Part shown: positions 25,384-37,128 of the stretch, one piece after another
How positions within the stretch are numbered: the stretch's first letter is position 1
How the letters are laid out: every line of letters starts with the position of its first letter
Origin: Otatea glauca
Lineage: Eukaryota > Streptophyta > Magnoliopsida > Poales > Poaceae
Direction: 5' to 3'
NCBI GenBank assembly: GCA_036346275.1
Contig: CM070727.1
Span: forward strand, 4,083,760-4,147,759
Length of the DNA stretch: 64,000 nt
Made by a program: the position numbers and the translations under genes
Notes under the pieces: generated by a model
What the model was told of the DNA's origin: nothing
Databases searched by the model: none
Seen by the model: only the letters and a program-made list of their open reading frames with translations

Positions 25384-26346
25384 CAGTGGCGAATCCAGGA
25401 TAAAAATAGAGTGAGCTTAAAAAATTAGTTTAAATTGAGACAAACATGTTAAACAACTTGTGTTGTATTCTTATCGGTTCGAGAGTTAATACTTGTAGTT
25501 CATTATTTGAGAAATACTTGTGCAAGATTCGCTTGTTAAACTTTTCAAAATCTATAAACAAATTAACACCAATCAATCAAACAAACCGACTATTGTCTCT
25601 TCCAACCCACTGACATATTTATAATTAATAAAAAAAATCATGAGCAGTGCTTCAATGCTTTCCTTTCCGATACAAGTTGCAAAAATCTTGAAGTAAACGA
25701 AAGGGTAAGTAATCACTATCTACCTTTCATTAATGTTTTAATATTTCTGTATCTGTCAAAAAGGAAAGCATTAAAGCACCTCTTAAAAATCATATATTAG
25801 AAGAGGGCTCATATTGTCTATTTGTTGTCATGGTCAGTCCACTCAGCCGGTTAGGCACTCGCCAACACATGCTATGCCACCTTCACAATCTACTCACCAT
25901 CGCCGTAGTGGGTTGTCCGTTGCCACTGCCTGCTGTACCCTCGCTAGCTCCCGACATTTACTTGGCGTCCTTGCCATGCCCTCACAATCGTCGAGTCTTG
26001 AAGACGTGCATCAAGTGCCCCCTACTTGATGGACTGCTATATCCTCGTAAAGAAGAGATGTCGAGTCACCTCCCTCTCTCTCTATAGTCTCTGCGTGCAT
26101 CGAGGGTTCAAGTCCAATTTTACAGACAATAAGTGAAGTTACCAATTACAAAATTAGGCACTCATCAAACAGCGGCCCATGAAACCATATGGTCTAAAAA
26201 ATAGACCACCACCCAGCAAAGTTTCTTGTTCCTCTAGACGTGCCTGTGTGCGTGTACATTCGCCACTGCTAGAAAGGATACATAAAATCTAGCGATCGGA
26301 GGGTGGGCTTAAACCCAACCGAGCCCACCCGTTGGATACGCCACTA
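25384..26346. mobile_element. Non-autonomous hAT-like element, 963 bp
   Basis: The left end CAGTGGCGAATCCAGG and the right end GGATACGCCACTA form a terminal inverted repeat (CAGTGGCG type, as in hAT elements). The 8-bp sequence CATGGAAG flanks both sides (25376-25383 and 26347-26354), a perfect hAT-length target duplication. Internal frames (25814-26087) have no transposase similarity, so it must rely on an enzyme supplied elsewhere. Confidence 0.85.
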
Positions 26347-26729
26347 CATGGAAGCCAGTGTGAGTCACCCAGGCCACATTCACATGTGAAAACTTGTTAT
26401 TTTGCTCTCTATCTGAACAGGAAACTAAAAGAATCATTTTTGTTAGTCAAGGAATCGTAGATATTAAGAACTTGAGCAAAGTCTGAAAGATTAGTTAAGC
26501 TGGTTAGGTTCATATGGTTGCCGTGAAGTCACTGAGTGAAATGCAACAGAAACACTCCTTTAGGCCCCAGCTTTCCCCTTCCGGCCACCTGCATCCCCAA
26601 GAAACTCGTCCCTCAATTCTGCTCCCCCATGACGACCGCCACCAAGCGCATCCCATCCACAACCCACGCTGGTAAACAACCAGTACAAATTCTCCTTCTG
26701 TGGGCTCATCATGAACAGCTCTTCCCGCC

Positions 26730-28187
26730 CAACGTTTCAAATTTCGGTTTTGGAATAAATTTTTCGACCCAGGCCGGATAACGAAATTTCAGCAAAATTT
26801 CGAAATTTCGGAATTATTTCGGACAAAATTTGAATTTGAAAATTCAAATCCGGTCCAATCTGGGAAAAAAAACCGAAATTTGGCGAAAAACCCCGAAATT
26901 TCGGGCGAAATATCCGAAATTTTGGTTTTTTTTGCACTGGCTGAAAAGTGGTCTAAACGTTATCGAAAAATTTTGAAATTTTTTTTGGAGGTTCCTGACA
27001 CAATGCTTATGTTCTCACAAAAATTTCAGCTGATTATCACACCTGAGGAATTTTTAAAAATTCGGAGAGGGGTACTGTCCTGATAAAACACTGACCGACA
27101 AGTTTGATCGGAATGGAAAATGGTACAAATCAAGTTATAAATTGTTGAAATTTTTTGTGCATGGTTATGATCCATAACTAATGTTCTCATAAAAATTTCA
27201 GCTGATTATCACGTGTGAGGAATTTTTAAAAATTCGGAGAGTGGCGCTGTCCTAATAGAACACTGACCGACAAGTTTGATCCGAATGAAAAATGATACAA
27301 ATGAAGTTAGAAACTGTTGAAATTTTTTGTGCATGGTTATGATGTATCTATAATGTTCTCATAAAATTTTCAGATGATGATCAAACTGTATGAATTTTTA
27401 AAAATGCGAACAGTACTACTGCCAAGTTAAAAGGCTTACCGGCAAACTTGAACAAAATGAAAAATTATATAAACCATAATTTTTTTTGAGAATTTTAAAG
27501 AATGGTGATAAGGAAGTTCTTAATATCCCATAAAAAATGTGATTCACGATCACACTCCAGTGAATTTATAAAATTCTTACAAGGCACAGTACATTTATGT
27601 TCTTTTCTTTTTGATTTTTGAAATATAATATAACAAACGAAGTTCAATGCTTACATAGATTTGATTGATCAAACAAACAAAGTTGAAATTTTTTGAAAAA
27701 TTTATATAATGTTACTGAGTCAATTGTTAATCTCTCAAAAAAATTTAGGTCATAATCACACTCAAGAAAATTTATAAAATTCTGACAATATAACTGTCCC
27801 AATTATGTTCATTCTGTTTTTAATTTTTTAAAGATAACAAATGAAGTTAAATTATTTTGAAATTTTTTATGTATGATCCTAATCTACTAAGTATAGTACC
27901 ATAAAATTTTAAGATTATTATCATGCTTGTACAATTTTATAAAAATCTGACAGTGTTTCTGCCAAAATTTTAAAATGTTTAAAAAATTAGGTTTTTCAAC
28001 AAATTTTCATAGGAGATGACTTTCCTAGGGGTTATTGGACCAAATCCGGCCCTAAAACTTTCAAAACCGGTCAAAAAAACACGAAATTTCGGATTTTACT
28101 GTAGCATTTTCAAAAAAAATTTGATTTTTTTTTCCGGCCGGTACTTGAGATCTCGGGGTGGTCCGAAATCCGAAATTTTGAACCTTG
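26730..28187. mobile_element. hAT-like non-autonomous element inserted in the PORR gene
   Basis: The left end CAACGTTTCAAATTTCGG and the reverse-complemented right end CAAGGTTCAAAATTTCGG form an 18-bp TIR, close to the CAGGGTTC ends of the MITEs at 29540, 45036 and 56288. Flanking octamers (around TCCCGCCC left, CTCCGCCT right) are similar but not identical, consistent with an old 8-bp TSD. The inside is AT-rich, with repeated blocks near 27000-27090, 27180-27260 and 27340-27420 (GTTCTCATAAAAATTTCAGC). No transposase is present. Removing it with one octamer would rejoin the PORR codons in frame. Confidence 0.8.
27000..27430. repeat. Three imperfect direct repeats of about 170 bp inside the hAT-like element
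   Basis: Blocks with ATGTTCTCA(C/T)AAAAATTTCAG, GATTATCAC, AGGAATTTTTAAAAATTCGGAGAG, ACACTGACCGACAAGTTTGATC and GTTGAAATTTTTTGTGCATGG recur at about 27005, 27180 and 27350. The third copy is the most diverged; weaker traces continue to about 27960. Confidence 0.75.
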
Positions 28188-29249
28188 CTCCGCCTCGCGG
28201 CGTATATCTCATTAGGCTCCACAAGCTCCCCTTTGTAGTACGCCTCCCGGAGGAACTCCATGTGCAGCTTCCTCTGGTTACCCCTCGTGGATATGTAAAA
28301 TATGCCCTGATACTTAAGCAAGAACTCCTTATTCTTCTTGGGCACACCGAGAGCATCCCGGAACAGCGCGAGATGCTCCAGTGTCGTGCGGTTCTCAATG
28401 GTGAGCGATATCAGCTCATGGACGGCAGCGACGGCATGCTTCTCCATGCGGCGCTGTGCCTCAAGCGAGCGCAGATCGTGGCTCGAGACGTCCTCGTACG
28501 GGGACGCGTAGAGGAGGGCGCAGCCACTTCCAAACTGCAATGTGGGAATACTTGCCGATCTTAAAGCCCTGCGGGAAGCGGATGGGGAACGCAAAGCGTG
28601 CGTCCTCCTCGCCGGAGCTGGGGGCGCGGTGCTCGCGGTAGTGGCGCTCCCGGGAGTGCTCGACGGCGGCGACGGTGAGGTCGGGTGGGTCGGAGGGGGA
28701 GGGCAGGAACTCGACGAAACTGGTCGGCGGTGAGGCGGAAGAGGGTGGGGTGAGATAGGATGACGGAGTGGGCGAAGTCGTCGGGGAGGCCGAGATCGCG
28801 GTGGAAGAGGCGGATGTGCTCGAGGCGGAGGCGGTGGTGCTGGGGGCGCAAGGAGGAGGAGCTTGCGGAGGCGACGGCGTCAGCCTCGAGGCGGAGGGCG
28901 GAGGCGGGCGTGGAGGACGCGGTCGACGGGGTGGAGGAAGAGGTGGAAGGCGTGCGGGTGGCGCAGGAAGAAGCGAGGGTGCGAGAGAAAGGAACGAACA
29001 CGGCGCCAACTTCCTCCGCCGGAGAAGGCGCCGGGGGGCGCGGTGGGGGAGGTGGCATCGAGGAGCAGTGAGTGGAGCGCGAGGACGCGGCGGACGCGCA
29101 TCTGCACCTCCATGATGCCATCGAAGGTGTGGTCGCGGACGCGCTGCTGCTTCTGCGGGAGGAGGTGGACTTGGAGGGTAGCGTGCGCCGCCGCCCACCG
29201 GCGCAGCCGCGCGCTGCGGTGGCCGGAGCGCCGCGATGCGGCGGAGCAT

Positions 29250-29531
29250 CGGGGTTTGGGGAGGTTTTGAACAGGTTTGACTGGTGTGGTGATGGGGAGT
29301 GGGAATGGGATGTCTTGGGTTGTGGATCGGGCCTTCTAGATAGGCCGATGTGTTAATAACAATCTTTGGTTTTGGGCTATCTTGTGTCTTTAGTTGGGCT
29401 TGAGTGGTGTAGATAATGTTTGGTTTGGCCTGGTTGGTTGGGTCTCCGGGATACTCCTCCCACTTTGTCCGTCTTGCATTGGATGCTCATATAGAGTGCC
29501 TTGATGATTGGTTAGCAGTGCTTTCATACGT
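29250..29531. other. Former upstream region of the PORR gene
   Basis: This 282-bp stretch lies directly upstream of the PORR start codon. It holds no frame of note. Any promoter of the dead gene would have been here, but no box stands out. Confidence 0.4.
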
Positions 29532-29539
29532 CTTACCTC

Positions 29540-29904
29540 TAGGTTCACAAAACTGAAAAATCGTAAAAGCTAAATCCGCGAAAATCACAAAAACAACTCA
29601 AAATCGTCAGAAACTAAAGGGTTAAGAAATAAAAAAATTGAAAAATATTTGGTTTTCAATGAAAAACCGCTCGATTTTAGCGAAAAACCAGCCAACCAAT
29701 TGAATGTTTCTAAAAAATGGTTTTTGAGCGTTTTTTTAGAAAACCGCGGTTTTTCAACGGTTTTCGAGTGGTTTTCAATTTTTTTGAATCTTTTGAATTT
29801 TTTTTAATTAGACCAGTTTACCGAACGGTTTTGAATCTCAAACCGGAGCGGTATGGTCGAAAACCGTGAAAACCGAACGGTTTACCACGGTTTTGTGAAC
29901 TCTG
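29540..29904. mobile_element. hAT-like MITE, 365 bp
   Basis: The left end TAGGTTCACAAAAC and right end GTTTTGTGAACTCTG form the TIR, and the octamer CTTACCTC flanks both sides perfectly (29532-29539 and 29905-29912). The interior is made of AAACCG/CGGTTTT motifs in both orientations and can fold on itself. It is clearly related to the copy at 45036-45346, sharing GAAACTAAAGGGTTAAGAAA-like and GGTTTACCG-like blocks. Confidence 0.88.
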
Positions 29905-30278
29905 CTTACCTCTGATATAAGTTTTATAAATTTTAAAGTAAATGTGAAAAGATAAGTAATTATTATCTATTTTTATTTTTATTTTAATATTTATATAACT
30001 TTTAAATAATAATACATAGAAGCAGCTCCCAATGTTATTTGACTAGACGGATCAACATGTCCTTTGCACTTCGATAATCTTTTGTATCCTATAATGCTTA
30101 TTGCTTAACCTATCGTAAGATCATGTTAAAACCCCTAAAACACGGTAGTCACTCACTCGTCGATATAAACACATCATTAGATTAGCATGTCTCACATGTA
30201 TAGTTGTACCCTAATTCGAGCTTCTCTCCGGGCCTTTACATCTGGCAAGAAACTGAGTGACACTATGCGAATAACCAA

Positions 30279-30520
30279 TTGGAGTGGAAATCTTCCTCAT
30301 CTATACCCCTTTATAATGCATCTAAGCATTCTTTTCTACATCCACCCCAAATAATACACCCCACTAGAGATGACCTAACCTTCATGCACCCAGCGAAACG
30401 TCCCAAAAAACTTGCCTCCATTAAAATTAACCTCTCAGATTTTTTCCTCAACTTTACTCACCCACATCCGATGGCTATTGTTTAATGTGTCTAACTCATC
30501 CACGTGGCCTACAAGATCTC
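30279..30520 (+). repeat. Dispersed repeat, copy A
   Basis: Blocks such as CACCCACATCCGATGGC, TTTAATGTGTCTAACTCAT, AGAGATGACCTAA and TCCACCC(C/T)AAATAAT recur, inverted, at 58373-58590. About 200 bp align with scattered differences. No transposase or TIR was found; it is probably a MITE or other non-autonomous repeat. Confidence 0.75.
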
Positions 30521-30738
30521 CCCACCTCGACATCATCTCAAGGAAAAGGAAACAAATATCCTGTAATTAAGAAAAAGGAAACAAACGTTCTAGAAAAGAA
30601 AAAGACCATATATTACGTGCTGGGAAAAGTAAATCGGAAGACAGGGCATTATACTAGTTAGTCATAGGATATTGTAGTGGTAGCCAGGCCAAGGTTTTCG
30701 CAAAGCGAAAACAGCTCGTGGGAAGCTCAAGACATCAG

Positions 30739-30956
30739 TGTTAAGGAACCTCGCTATCGAATAGTCAGGGGTTCCGAACAGATCTGAGGTGGAGAATAGA
30801 AGAGAGACACAGGTATATGAGGAGAGCGGCGGCGAATTCTTTATTGCTAATGATTTACGGTACATAGGGGAGACCCCTCCTCCTTTTATAGCGCTCTCTA
30901 GGGTTTTGGCATAAAGGACCACATGGGCCTTCAATGGGCTTTAGGGTTTCTCAACA
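30739..30956 (-). repeat. 3' LTR of the copia element
   Basis: 218 bp, from TGTTAAGGAACCTCGCTATC to GGGTTTCTCAACA on the plus strand, with TG...CA ends. It matches the right LTR with few changes. On the minus strand the LTR is preceded by the purine-rich AAAGGGCCCAGGAG, a candidate polypurine tract. Confidence 0.93.
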
Positions 30957-31270
30957 CTCCTGGGCCCTTTGTGAGATGCATATGCCTCGTTAAAACTCGG
31001 AAAAACCCAGTGGGAAAAATACTTGGAGAAAGAGTACATAGCATACGCTTACTATGTTGCACAATTGCCTCGTTAAAACCTTATGCAAGAAAACTTCATG
31101 AAAAACTTGCTAAGGAAAAGAGTACAATTCTCCCAACTTCAAATGCTAATCTTGAGATTCATGTTGGGTATTCATAATTCATGCTCGAGATTCATGTGGG
31201 AGTATGTGAAATATCTCCCCGAAATCGCACTTCTCTAAGTCTCATCATCCCAATTCCTTTCACGCACCTT

Positions 31271-32800
31271 TCAAAGGTAGATCTTTGGGAGTGATTTAGT
31301 GAACAAATCTGCAAGATTTTCACATGACTTAGTATGCAATATCTTGATCTCGTTCATCTTATGCAATTCATGAGCATAGAAGAACTTGGGGTTGATATGC
31401 TTCGTGAGATTGCTCTTCACATAACCCATTTGTGCTTGGGCAACACAAGCTGCAATATCTTCATAAATTATCGTGGGAGTTTGCTCAATGTTCAAACCAC
31501 ATGACTTACGGATGTGGTGAACCATTCTTACGAGCCATGCACATTCACGAGATGCTTCATACAAAGCGATGATTTCCGAGTGGTTTGTCGGCGTCGAGAC
31601 AAGAGTGCGCTTAGACGACTTCCAAGAAATTGCTGTTCCTCCACATAGGAAAACATAGCCGATTTAGGACTTGCCGGTATCTGGTCGATAAATACCAGCA
31701 TCGGCATAGCCAACCAAATTCAATTCATTATTTCTTCTAAAGAAGGCATCGAGGTCTTTGCTTCCTTGGAGGTAGCGGAAGATGTCCTTGATCCCTTTCC
31801 AATGCCTTTTGGTGGGTTACGCCTGCATCAGTGCTAGTAAATTCACAATGACGCAATGTCCGGTCTAGTGCTATTCTTAAGGTACATGAGCGCTCAAGCG
31901 CACTCAAATATGGGAATTCTGCTCCCGTGACTTCCTCCCCTCTTCTCTAGGTGCTGTATGGGTCTAGGTGCGCTTGGAGTGACCTTGAGCCATTGGAGTC
32001 TTTGCGGGATATACTTTTTCAAAGCTAAATCTTTCCAACACTTTACTGCGTGTAGGTTGATTGATGTACCAAGATTCCTCCTTGGACATGTTCAAGCGCA
32101 AGCCTAAACAAAACTTGGTTTTACCCAAATCTTTCATTTCAAACTCGGACTTCAAGTATGAGCATGCCACTTCAATTTCTTCATCCGTCCCAATGATGTT
32201 CAAGTCATCTACATAGACGGAGATTATCTGAGAATCCATTCGGGATCATTGTATAAACACACATGGACAATCTTATTGCTTGTGTAGCCTTTCTTGCAGA
32301 GAAAATCACTCAGCGATTGTACCACATTTTTCTCGACTGTTTGACCCATACTGGTGATTTCTCCTATTTCACCTTTATCATGAGTTTCTATTTGCTCCAT
32401 CTTGGTTAGGGATAGGAATTCCTTAGGTACTTTCATGTATATCTCCGAATCCAAGTTTCCATCTGGTATCTTTGTGACAACATCCATTAGCTTCATTCTC
32501 AACTTCAAGTTGATTGCCATTGAGATCAAATATCTAAAGGTAATTCCTCCATGGCCGGAGAATAGGTTTCTTCATAATCAACTCCGGGCGTTGAGTGAAA
32601 CCTTGAGCTACAAGCCTTGCTTTGTACCTTACAACCGTTGTTTTCATTTCTCTTAGAACAAAGACCCATTTGTGACCTCTGGGGTTTACATGGGAGGTGT
32701 GCGGCATACTGACAAACACCTCTCTCTTGTTCGGAGAGACTAACTCTGCCGTGATTGCCTTTTTCATTCTTCCCAATCTAGCCTTTTCTTGCACTCTGCG
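31271..32800 (-). pseudogene. Copia RT and RNase H remnants
   Basis: Frame 32534-32794 gives GHKWVFVLREM and VVRYKARLVAQGFTQRP, the N-terminal copia RT block. Frame 31964-32239 contains VYVDDLNIIG with the catalytic YVDD and FEMKDLG. Frame 31271-31564 has YEASRECAWLVRMVHHIR, NLTKHINPKFFYAHEL and NLADLFTKSLP, the RNase H domain end. Frames change between these blocks and the stretch near 31600-31950 is scrambled, so several shifts or stops are present. Confidence 0.88.
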
Positions 32801-33365
32801 AGATGCGAGCTCGGGATCATGATCAATGATCGAGGCAATCTTCTTTGCGAAGTATGCATCAACGTTGGTGTTGCTCTATTCGGATTCTCCTGTTACTACA
32901 AAGTTTATGGCCATTTCTTCATGGGGTGCTTCATGCACTTCTACTTCTTCATTGCTTTTCCTATCGCAGAGCAAGTTCCTTTAGCTTTTCATCGCCTATG
33001 TGTGCGCACACATTATTTCCGACGGCTTCTGCAGTGGAAGATTCAAGTCTGGAATTGCCTTTTCCATTGGCTTCTTTCCGGTGCAGTCTCAAGCGGCTCC
33101 CCTTCTTTCCTTGGGGCATTTTCGTGATTGGTTGTGGTAAGTCCTCTGCTTGATTTTCTCGAGACGTCTCGGGTACTTTGGGTTTGAGGAGCAGATTACT
33201 GTTCTTTTCTTTGAGGCCTCGAGCAGGTTGAGGATACCTTCTATTTTCTTTGGTATTTCCACCCTCTCGGTGCATTTCTTGCTTTGGTACATGCGACTTA
33301 ACCACGCCCTGGATCACAAAATGATCAGCGAGTTCATTTGCTAAATTCTGCAAATCGATTATCTT

Positions 33366-34260
33366 CTAGACTTCTTGATTTGCTTCATTAGTTCGGGGGT
33401 CATGTGCGGGGATCCCAGTGGAATGCCATATGATTTCCCGGCATTTTTCATCCAAAGGTTGATTTCCTCCCCCTAATGACGGGAAACGATCCTCGTCAAA
33501 GATGCAATCAGCGAATCGGGCTGTATGCAAGTCTCCAGTCATGGGTTCCAAATACCTGATTATGGATGCACTCCCATAACCAACGTATATCCCAGACTTG
33601 CGGAGAGGGCCCATTTCAGTCCGCTGAGGGGGTGGTATAGGTACATATACCATACACCCAAATTTTCTAAGATGGGAGATCTTCGGGATGATCCCGTGCA
33701 CAAGCTGCATAGGAGAATGGGTGTTGTAGGCCGATGGTGAAATTGATAAGTCTTTGCTGCGTGCAGATGCGTGTCCCCAACAAGTGTTGGGCAAGTTACA
33801 ACTCTGCAAAAGCGGTCGGCAATGAACTTAATCCTCTTTATTAGTGCTTACGCTAGTCCATTCTGCGTATGGGCGTGCGATGCTGAGTGCTCAAGCGCTA
33901 TCCTGTTCTTTGTGCAATAATCATCAAATGCCTTTGAAGTAAATTCTCGGCATTGTCCATTCGATGGACTTCACGCGATGATCGGGAAAGCATTCTTAAT
34001 TGTTATGATTTGCGAGATCGACTTTGCAAAAGCATGGTTTCTTGTTGACAACAAGCATACATGCGACCATTTCGAGGAAGCATCGATTAGCACCATAAAG
34101 TATCAAACGGCCACGACAGGGCTGAATCGGACCGCAAATATCCCCTGGATGCGTTCGAGAATGCGAGGATTTCACTTTGCACTTTCATACAGAGGGTCTA
34201 GTTATTAATTTCCGGTGGCACATGCAGGCACACAAAATCTTCATGATTCGGAAATTTTAA
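33366..34260 (-). pseudogene. Copia integrase remnant
   Basis: Frame 33366-33809 carries LRKFGCMVYVPIPPPQRTEMG, GIYVGYGSASIIRYLEP, DLHTARFADCIFDED, the C-terminal region of copia integrase (GKGY-like block before RT). Upstream, fragments of the catalytic core can be sensed out to about 34250 but not read in one frame. Integrase precedes RT, as expected for copia. Confidence 0.8.
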
Positions 34261-34899
34261 CATTAATGCCATGACCACGTGAGTTGTTCACTATATTTCT
34301 CATCATTCTAAGACCAGGATGACCTAATCTACCATGCCATTAAGAAAATAACTCGGAGCTTCTAAAAGCAGTCTTCAAGGAAGTATACACTTGGTGCATG
34401 AATATTCTTGTAGTACAACCCAGATTCATATGAGGACATTTTTCTAATACCATTTTTCCACATACTGCGTGCTTCACAATGCACAAATATTCTTTGCCAT
34501 TTTCTTCATTGGTTTCTATGTGAAAACCATTGCGCGGATGTCTTTAAAGCTTAAGAGAGTGCGAGTTGATTCGAGTACAAAGGGCTTCTTCAATTACCAA
34601 AGTTGTACCCATAGGCAATATAATAGTGGCTCTTCCCGAGCCGATTACATATGAGTCGCTTCTGCGATCGTAGTAATCTTTCCAGCGTTCTTCGTGATCG
34701 ATGAAAGTATTTAGACTCTCTTAAGATGGTATTTGTTATGCTACTATAATTCCAATAAAAAGAGGCAAAATAATTCAAAAATTGCTTGTAAAGGAAAGAA
34801 TCTTGGAATAAAGAATAAATTGCATATTTATTCATGAGAGAAGTATGCTCTTCTAGAGCTTACAATTCATTATTCAAAGAAAATGGTAACAACCATAAT

Positions 34900-35700
34900 C
34901 TAAAAGAAATGCGATTCATGCATTAACGGGCTTTGGACTTTCCTTGGCACAAACTTCTCTTTTTCACCTTGTTTGCCCTTCTTTCTATGAATGGGCTTTC
35001 TCACCTTGTAGCTATTGGCATTGACTTCGTGCGATTGCCCTTCCAGTGGTGCGAGACATAGTTCTTGCGTAGAACATCGTCTTGTGATTCCGCAACTTGC
35101 ATTACATCAATCGATTCGCTATACTCCTTGTATGCGTCCGATGATAGTTGCGTGCACTCTGGATAGCATTAGGGTGGAAGGTAGAGAGTCTTCTCAATCT
35201 TTTCTTCATCGGTGATCTTCATGCCACATAGAGAGATTGGTACAAATTCATGCAAGGCGTAATTATACTCGACCATCGATACGAAGTCGCAAACCTCGGC
35301 GTACCCAATCTTGCGTGCTTGGGGCAAGATGGTGTACTTGAGCTTTTCGAGCTCCCTTACGAAGTGCGGTCAAAGCTTGAGTGCACTCTCCTCGACCATG
35401 TATTCATTCTTGAGTGGTGAGAGGTGGTGCTGAGGAAGTGCAAGGCTTGATCATTCGTTGGCGGTAGGTTTCGGCGTCTGCGAGGACCCTAGACCAATTC
35501 TTTGCGAGCTTCTTGCCCCACGAGCGATCTTTCGTCCGATGCCCAAGTGAGATAGTTACGACCGTGCGGGGCGATTCTTCAAACTCACGATTCACGATGC
35601 CGGACATCTTCAAGATTTCAAAATTCGACATTAGATTCTGCGTGTAATCTAATAGAAAATGGTTGCGAAAAGCATAAAGATGCGAAAATAAATTCATATG
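34900..35700 (-). pseudogene. Copia gag remnant
   Basis: Near 34930-35040 the minus strand reads KVRKPIHRKKGKQGEKEKF, a basic stretch typical of copia gag near its nucleocapsid end. Frame 35404-35703 is probably gag-derived as well, but it lacks a clear conserved motif. No CCHC knuckle was found intact. Confidence 0.5.
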
Positions 35701-35984
35701 CATTGCATTATATAAAATAAAGCAAATGATTCAAAATTCATAAAGCAGAGAAATAAAGCAAGAAAATTAAAACAGAGCCAAAAAAAATCTTCTTGATTTT
35801 CGGCATTTTCAAAATTTTCTGCGATTTTTCAGCAATTTTCTCTTTTTTTTTTCTTTTCTTTCCTTTTTTTTCTCGGACGAATGGCCTTTGGGCCATCTTG
35901 CGAAGCAAACCCATTCGGCCTTCTGGCCAAAAAGGAAAACGCTCACCAATAAAACCGGCGGCTAGGGTTCCCATCCCTAGCCGC

Positions 35985-36930
35985 CATGTACTCTTGCTCC
36001 AAGAAGCGGGCTTCGCGCTCCGACGCACGGGCGCATAAAGCAGCGACCGAGCGAGGGAGGCTCGAGGCGCGTGGCCGGCCGGCGCCGGCGAATCCATGGC
36101 CGCTGGCCGGAGCGGGAGGCGTCGCCCGGCTGGCGGCGCGTCGAGCCGGAGCGGCCGGCGTGTCGTATGCTACTTGGCCGAGCGAGGCATCGTCCGCGTC
36201 AGCGCTTACCGAGGTCGAGCTTCTTGCTCGGCCGGTCCGGCCGGCGACAACGCGATAGCGCGGCGGCGTGCTTCAAGCGCAAGGCGCAATGCGAGGTGGC
36301 CGTGCCATGTGTTTCAGTCGCAACGCGCCCGGTGACGTGCGTCTTGAGTGTTGCCGAGGCAGAGTAAGCGGAACCGAGCGAGCAGAAGCCGAGCGGCCGG
36401 CGGACGCTTTCATGTGACGGCCGAGCGCGGCGGCACGGCCGCGGCCGAGGCGGCGTCGTCAGTGCGAGCGGCGGTGGCGAACCATCGCGCGCGTGGCCGT
36501 GTCGGCGGTGGAGAGGCGCGGCCGTCTTGCCGGGCGGCGGAGTCCAGCGCTGGCCGAGCGGCGGCGGCCGTCGGCCGCTGCCGGCCGGCGTGGCGGCCGA
36601 GGCGTGGCGTCGGGCAAGACGGCCGAATAAGCGCATTGCCGTGGCTGGCGGCGTGGCGGCCGATGAAGCGCGATCTTGGCCGGCGGCGGCGCGAGCCGAG
36701 TGCGGTATCGACGGCTTTGCCAGCGCAAGAAGCGGCATTTACCGCGGCCGGCCGGCGGATGAGGCGGCGACGCGCGGCGCGAGCGCATCACCGACGGCGA
36801 GGCTTCAGCGGCGCCGGCGCGGAGCTGCGTCTTGCTGAGCCGAGGCATCGGCGCCGGCTGCGTGTGCGGCGGTGCCGGGCGTGCCGTGCACAAAGGCGGT
36901 GGCGCGATGGCTTCATGCCGAGGCGACGAC
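35985..36930. other. GC-rich island inside the copia element
   Basis: About 0.95 kb of very GC-rich, CpG-dense sequence is bounded by AT-rich runs (poly-T near 35843-35875 on the left, a T-run at 36930-36940 on the right). Overlapping frames on both strands (36348-37025 plus, 36199-36738 minus) are Arg/Ala/Gly-rich by composition only. It does not look like copia leader sequence; captured host exon sequence or a local GGC expansion are possible sources. Confidence 0.6.
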
Positions 36931-37128
36931 CTTTTTTTTTTTTGGATGTAAATATGCTTCATGTGTCTTCATTGTTTCGCGGTCGATGTAGCTTCTTGCC
37001 CGTGATGACGCGATCTGCGTCGTGAGGTTAGATGCATACATAGAAACAACGGCGATTAGATTCAATCGTCAATTCCCACCTTTTCTCACCTTTTCAATTC
37101 GAACTCGGTGAAAGCCGTCGCGATAACG

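Larger units (their letters stand above)
26560..29249 (-). pseudogene. PORR-domain (plant organelle RNA recognition) pseudogene
   Basis: PORR proteins bind organellar introns and help splice them in plastids or mitochondria. The minus strand starts with MLRRIAAL at 29249 and reads on in changing frames through RVRDHTFDGIMEVQMRVRR, LRKLLLLAP, HHRLRLEHIRLFHRDLGLP, SVILSHPTLFRLT, EHRAPSSGEEDARFAFPI, FPQGFKIGK, SPYEDVSSHDLRSLEAQRR, ALGVPKKNKEFLLKYQGIFY and EPNEIYAARR. There a 1458-bp hAT-like element interrupts the codons. Beyond it REELFMMSPQKEN and GAELRDEFLGDAGGRK complete the C-terminus, ending in a stop at 26560-26562. Four net +1 shifts (near 29205, 28850, 28715 and 28530) and an in-frame TGA at 28880-28882 also break it. 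It is intronless, as many PORR genes are. Loss may be tolerated if another copy exists. Confidence 0.9.

Noticed and set aside
28760..29270. Plus-strand frames rich in Gly, Arg and Glu over the PORR region
   Set aside because: They are shadows of the GC-rich PORR coding strand; conserved PORR motifs occur only on the minus strand.
36199..37025. Long frames on both strands in the copia GC-rich island
   Set aside because: High GC removes stop codons in all frames; no motif or domain could be recognised on either strand.
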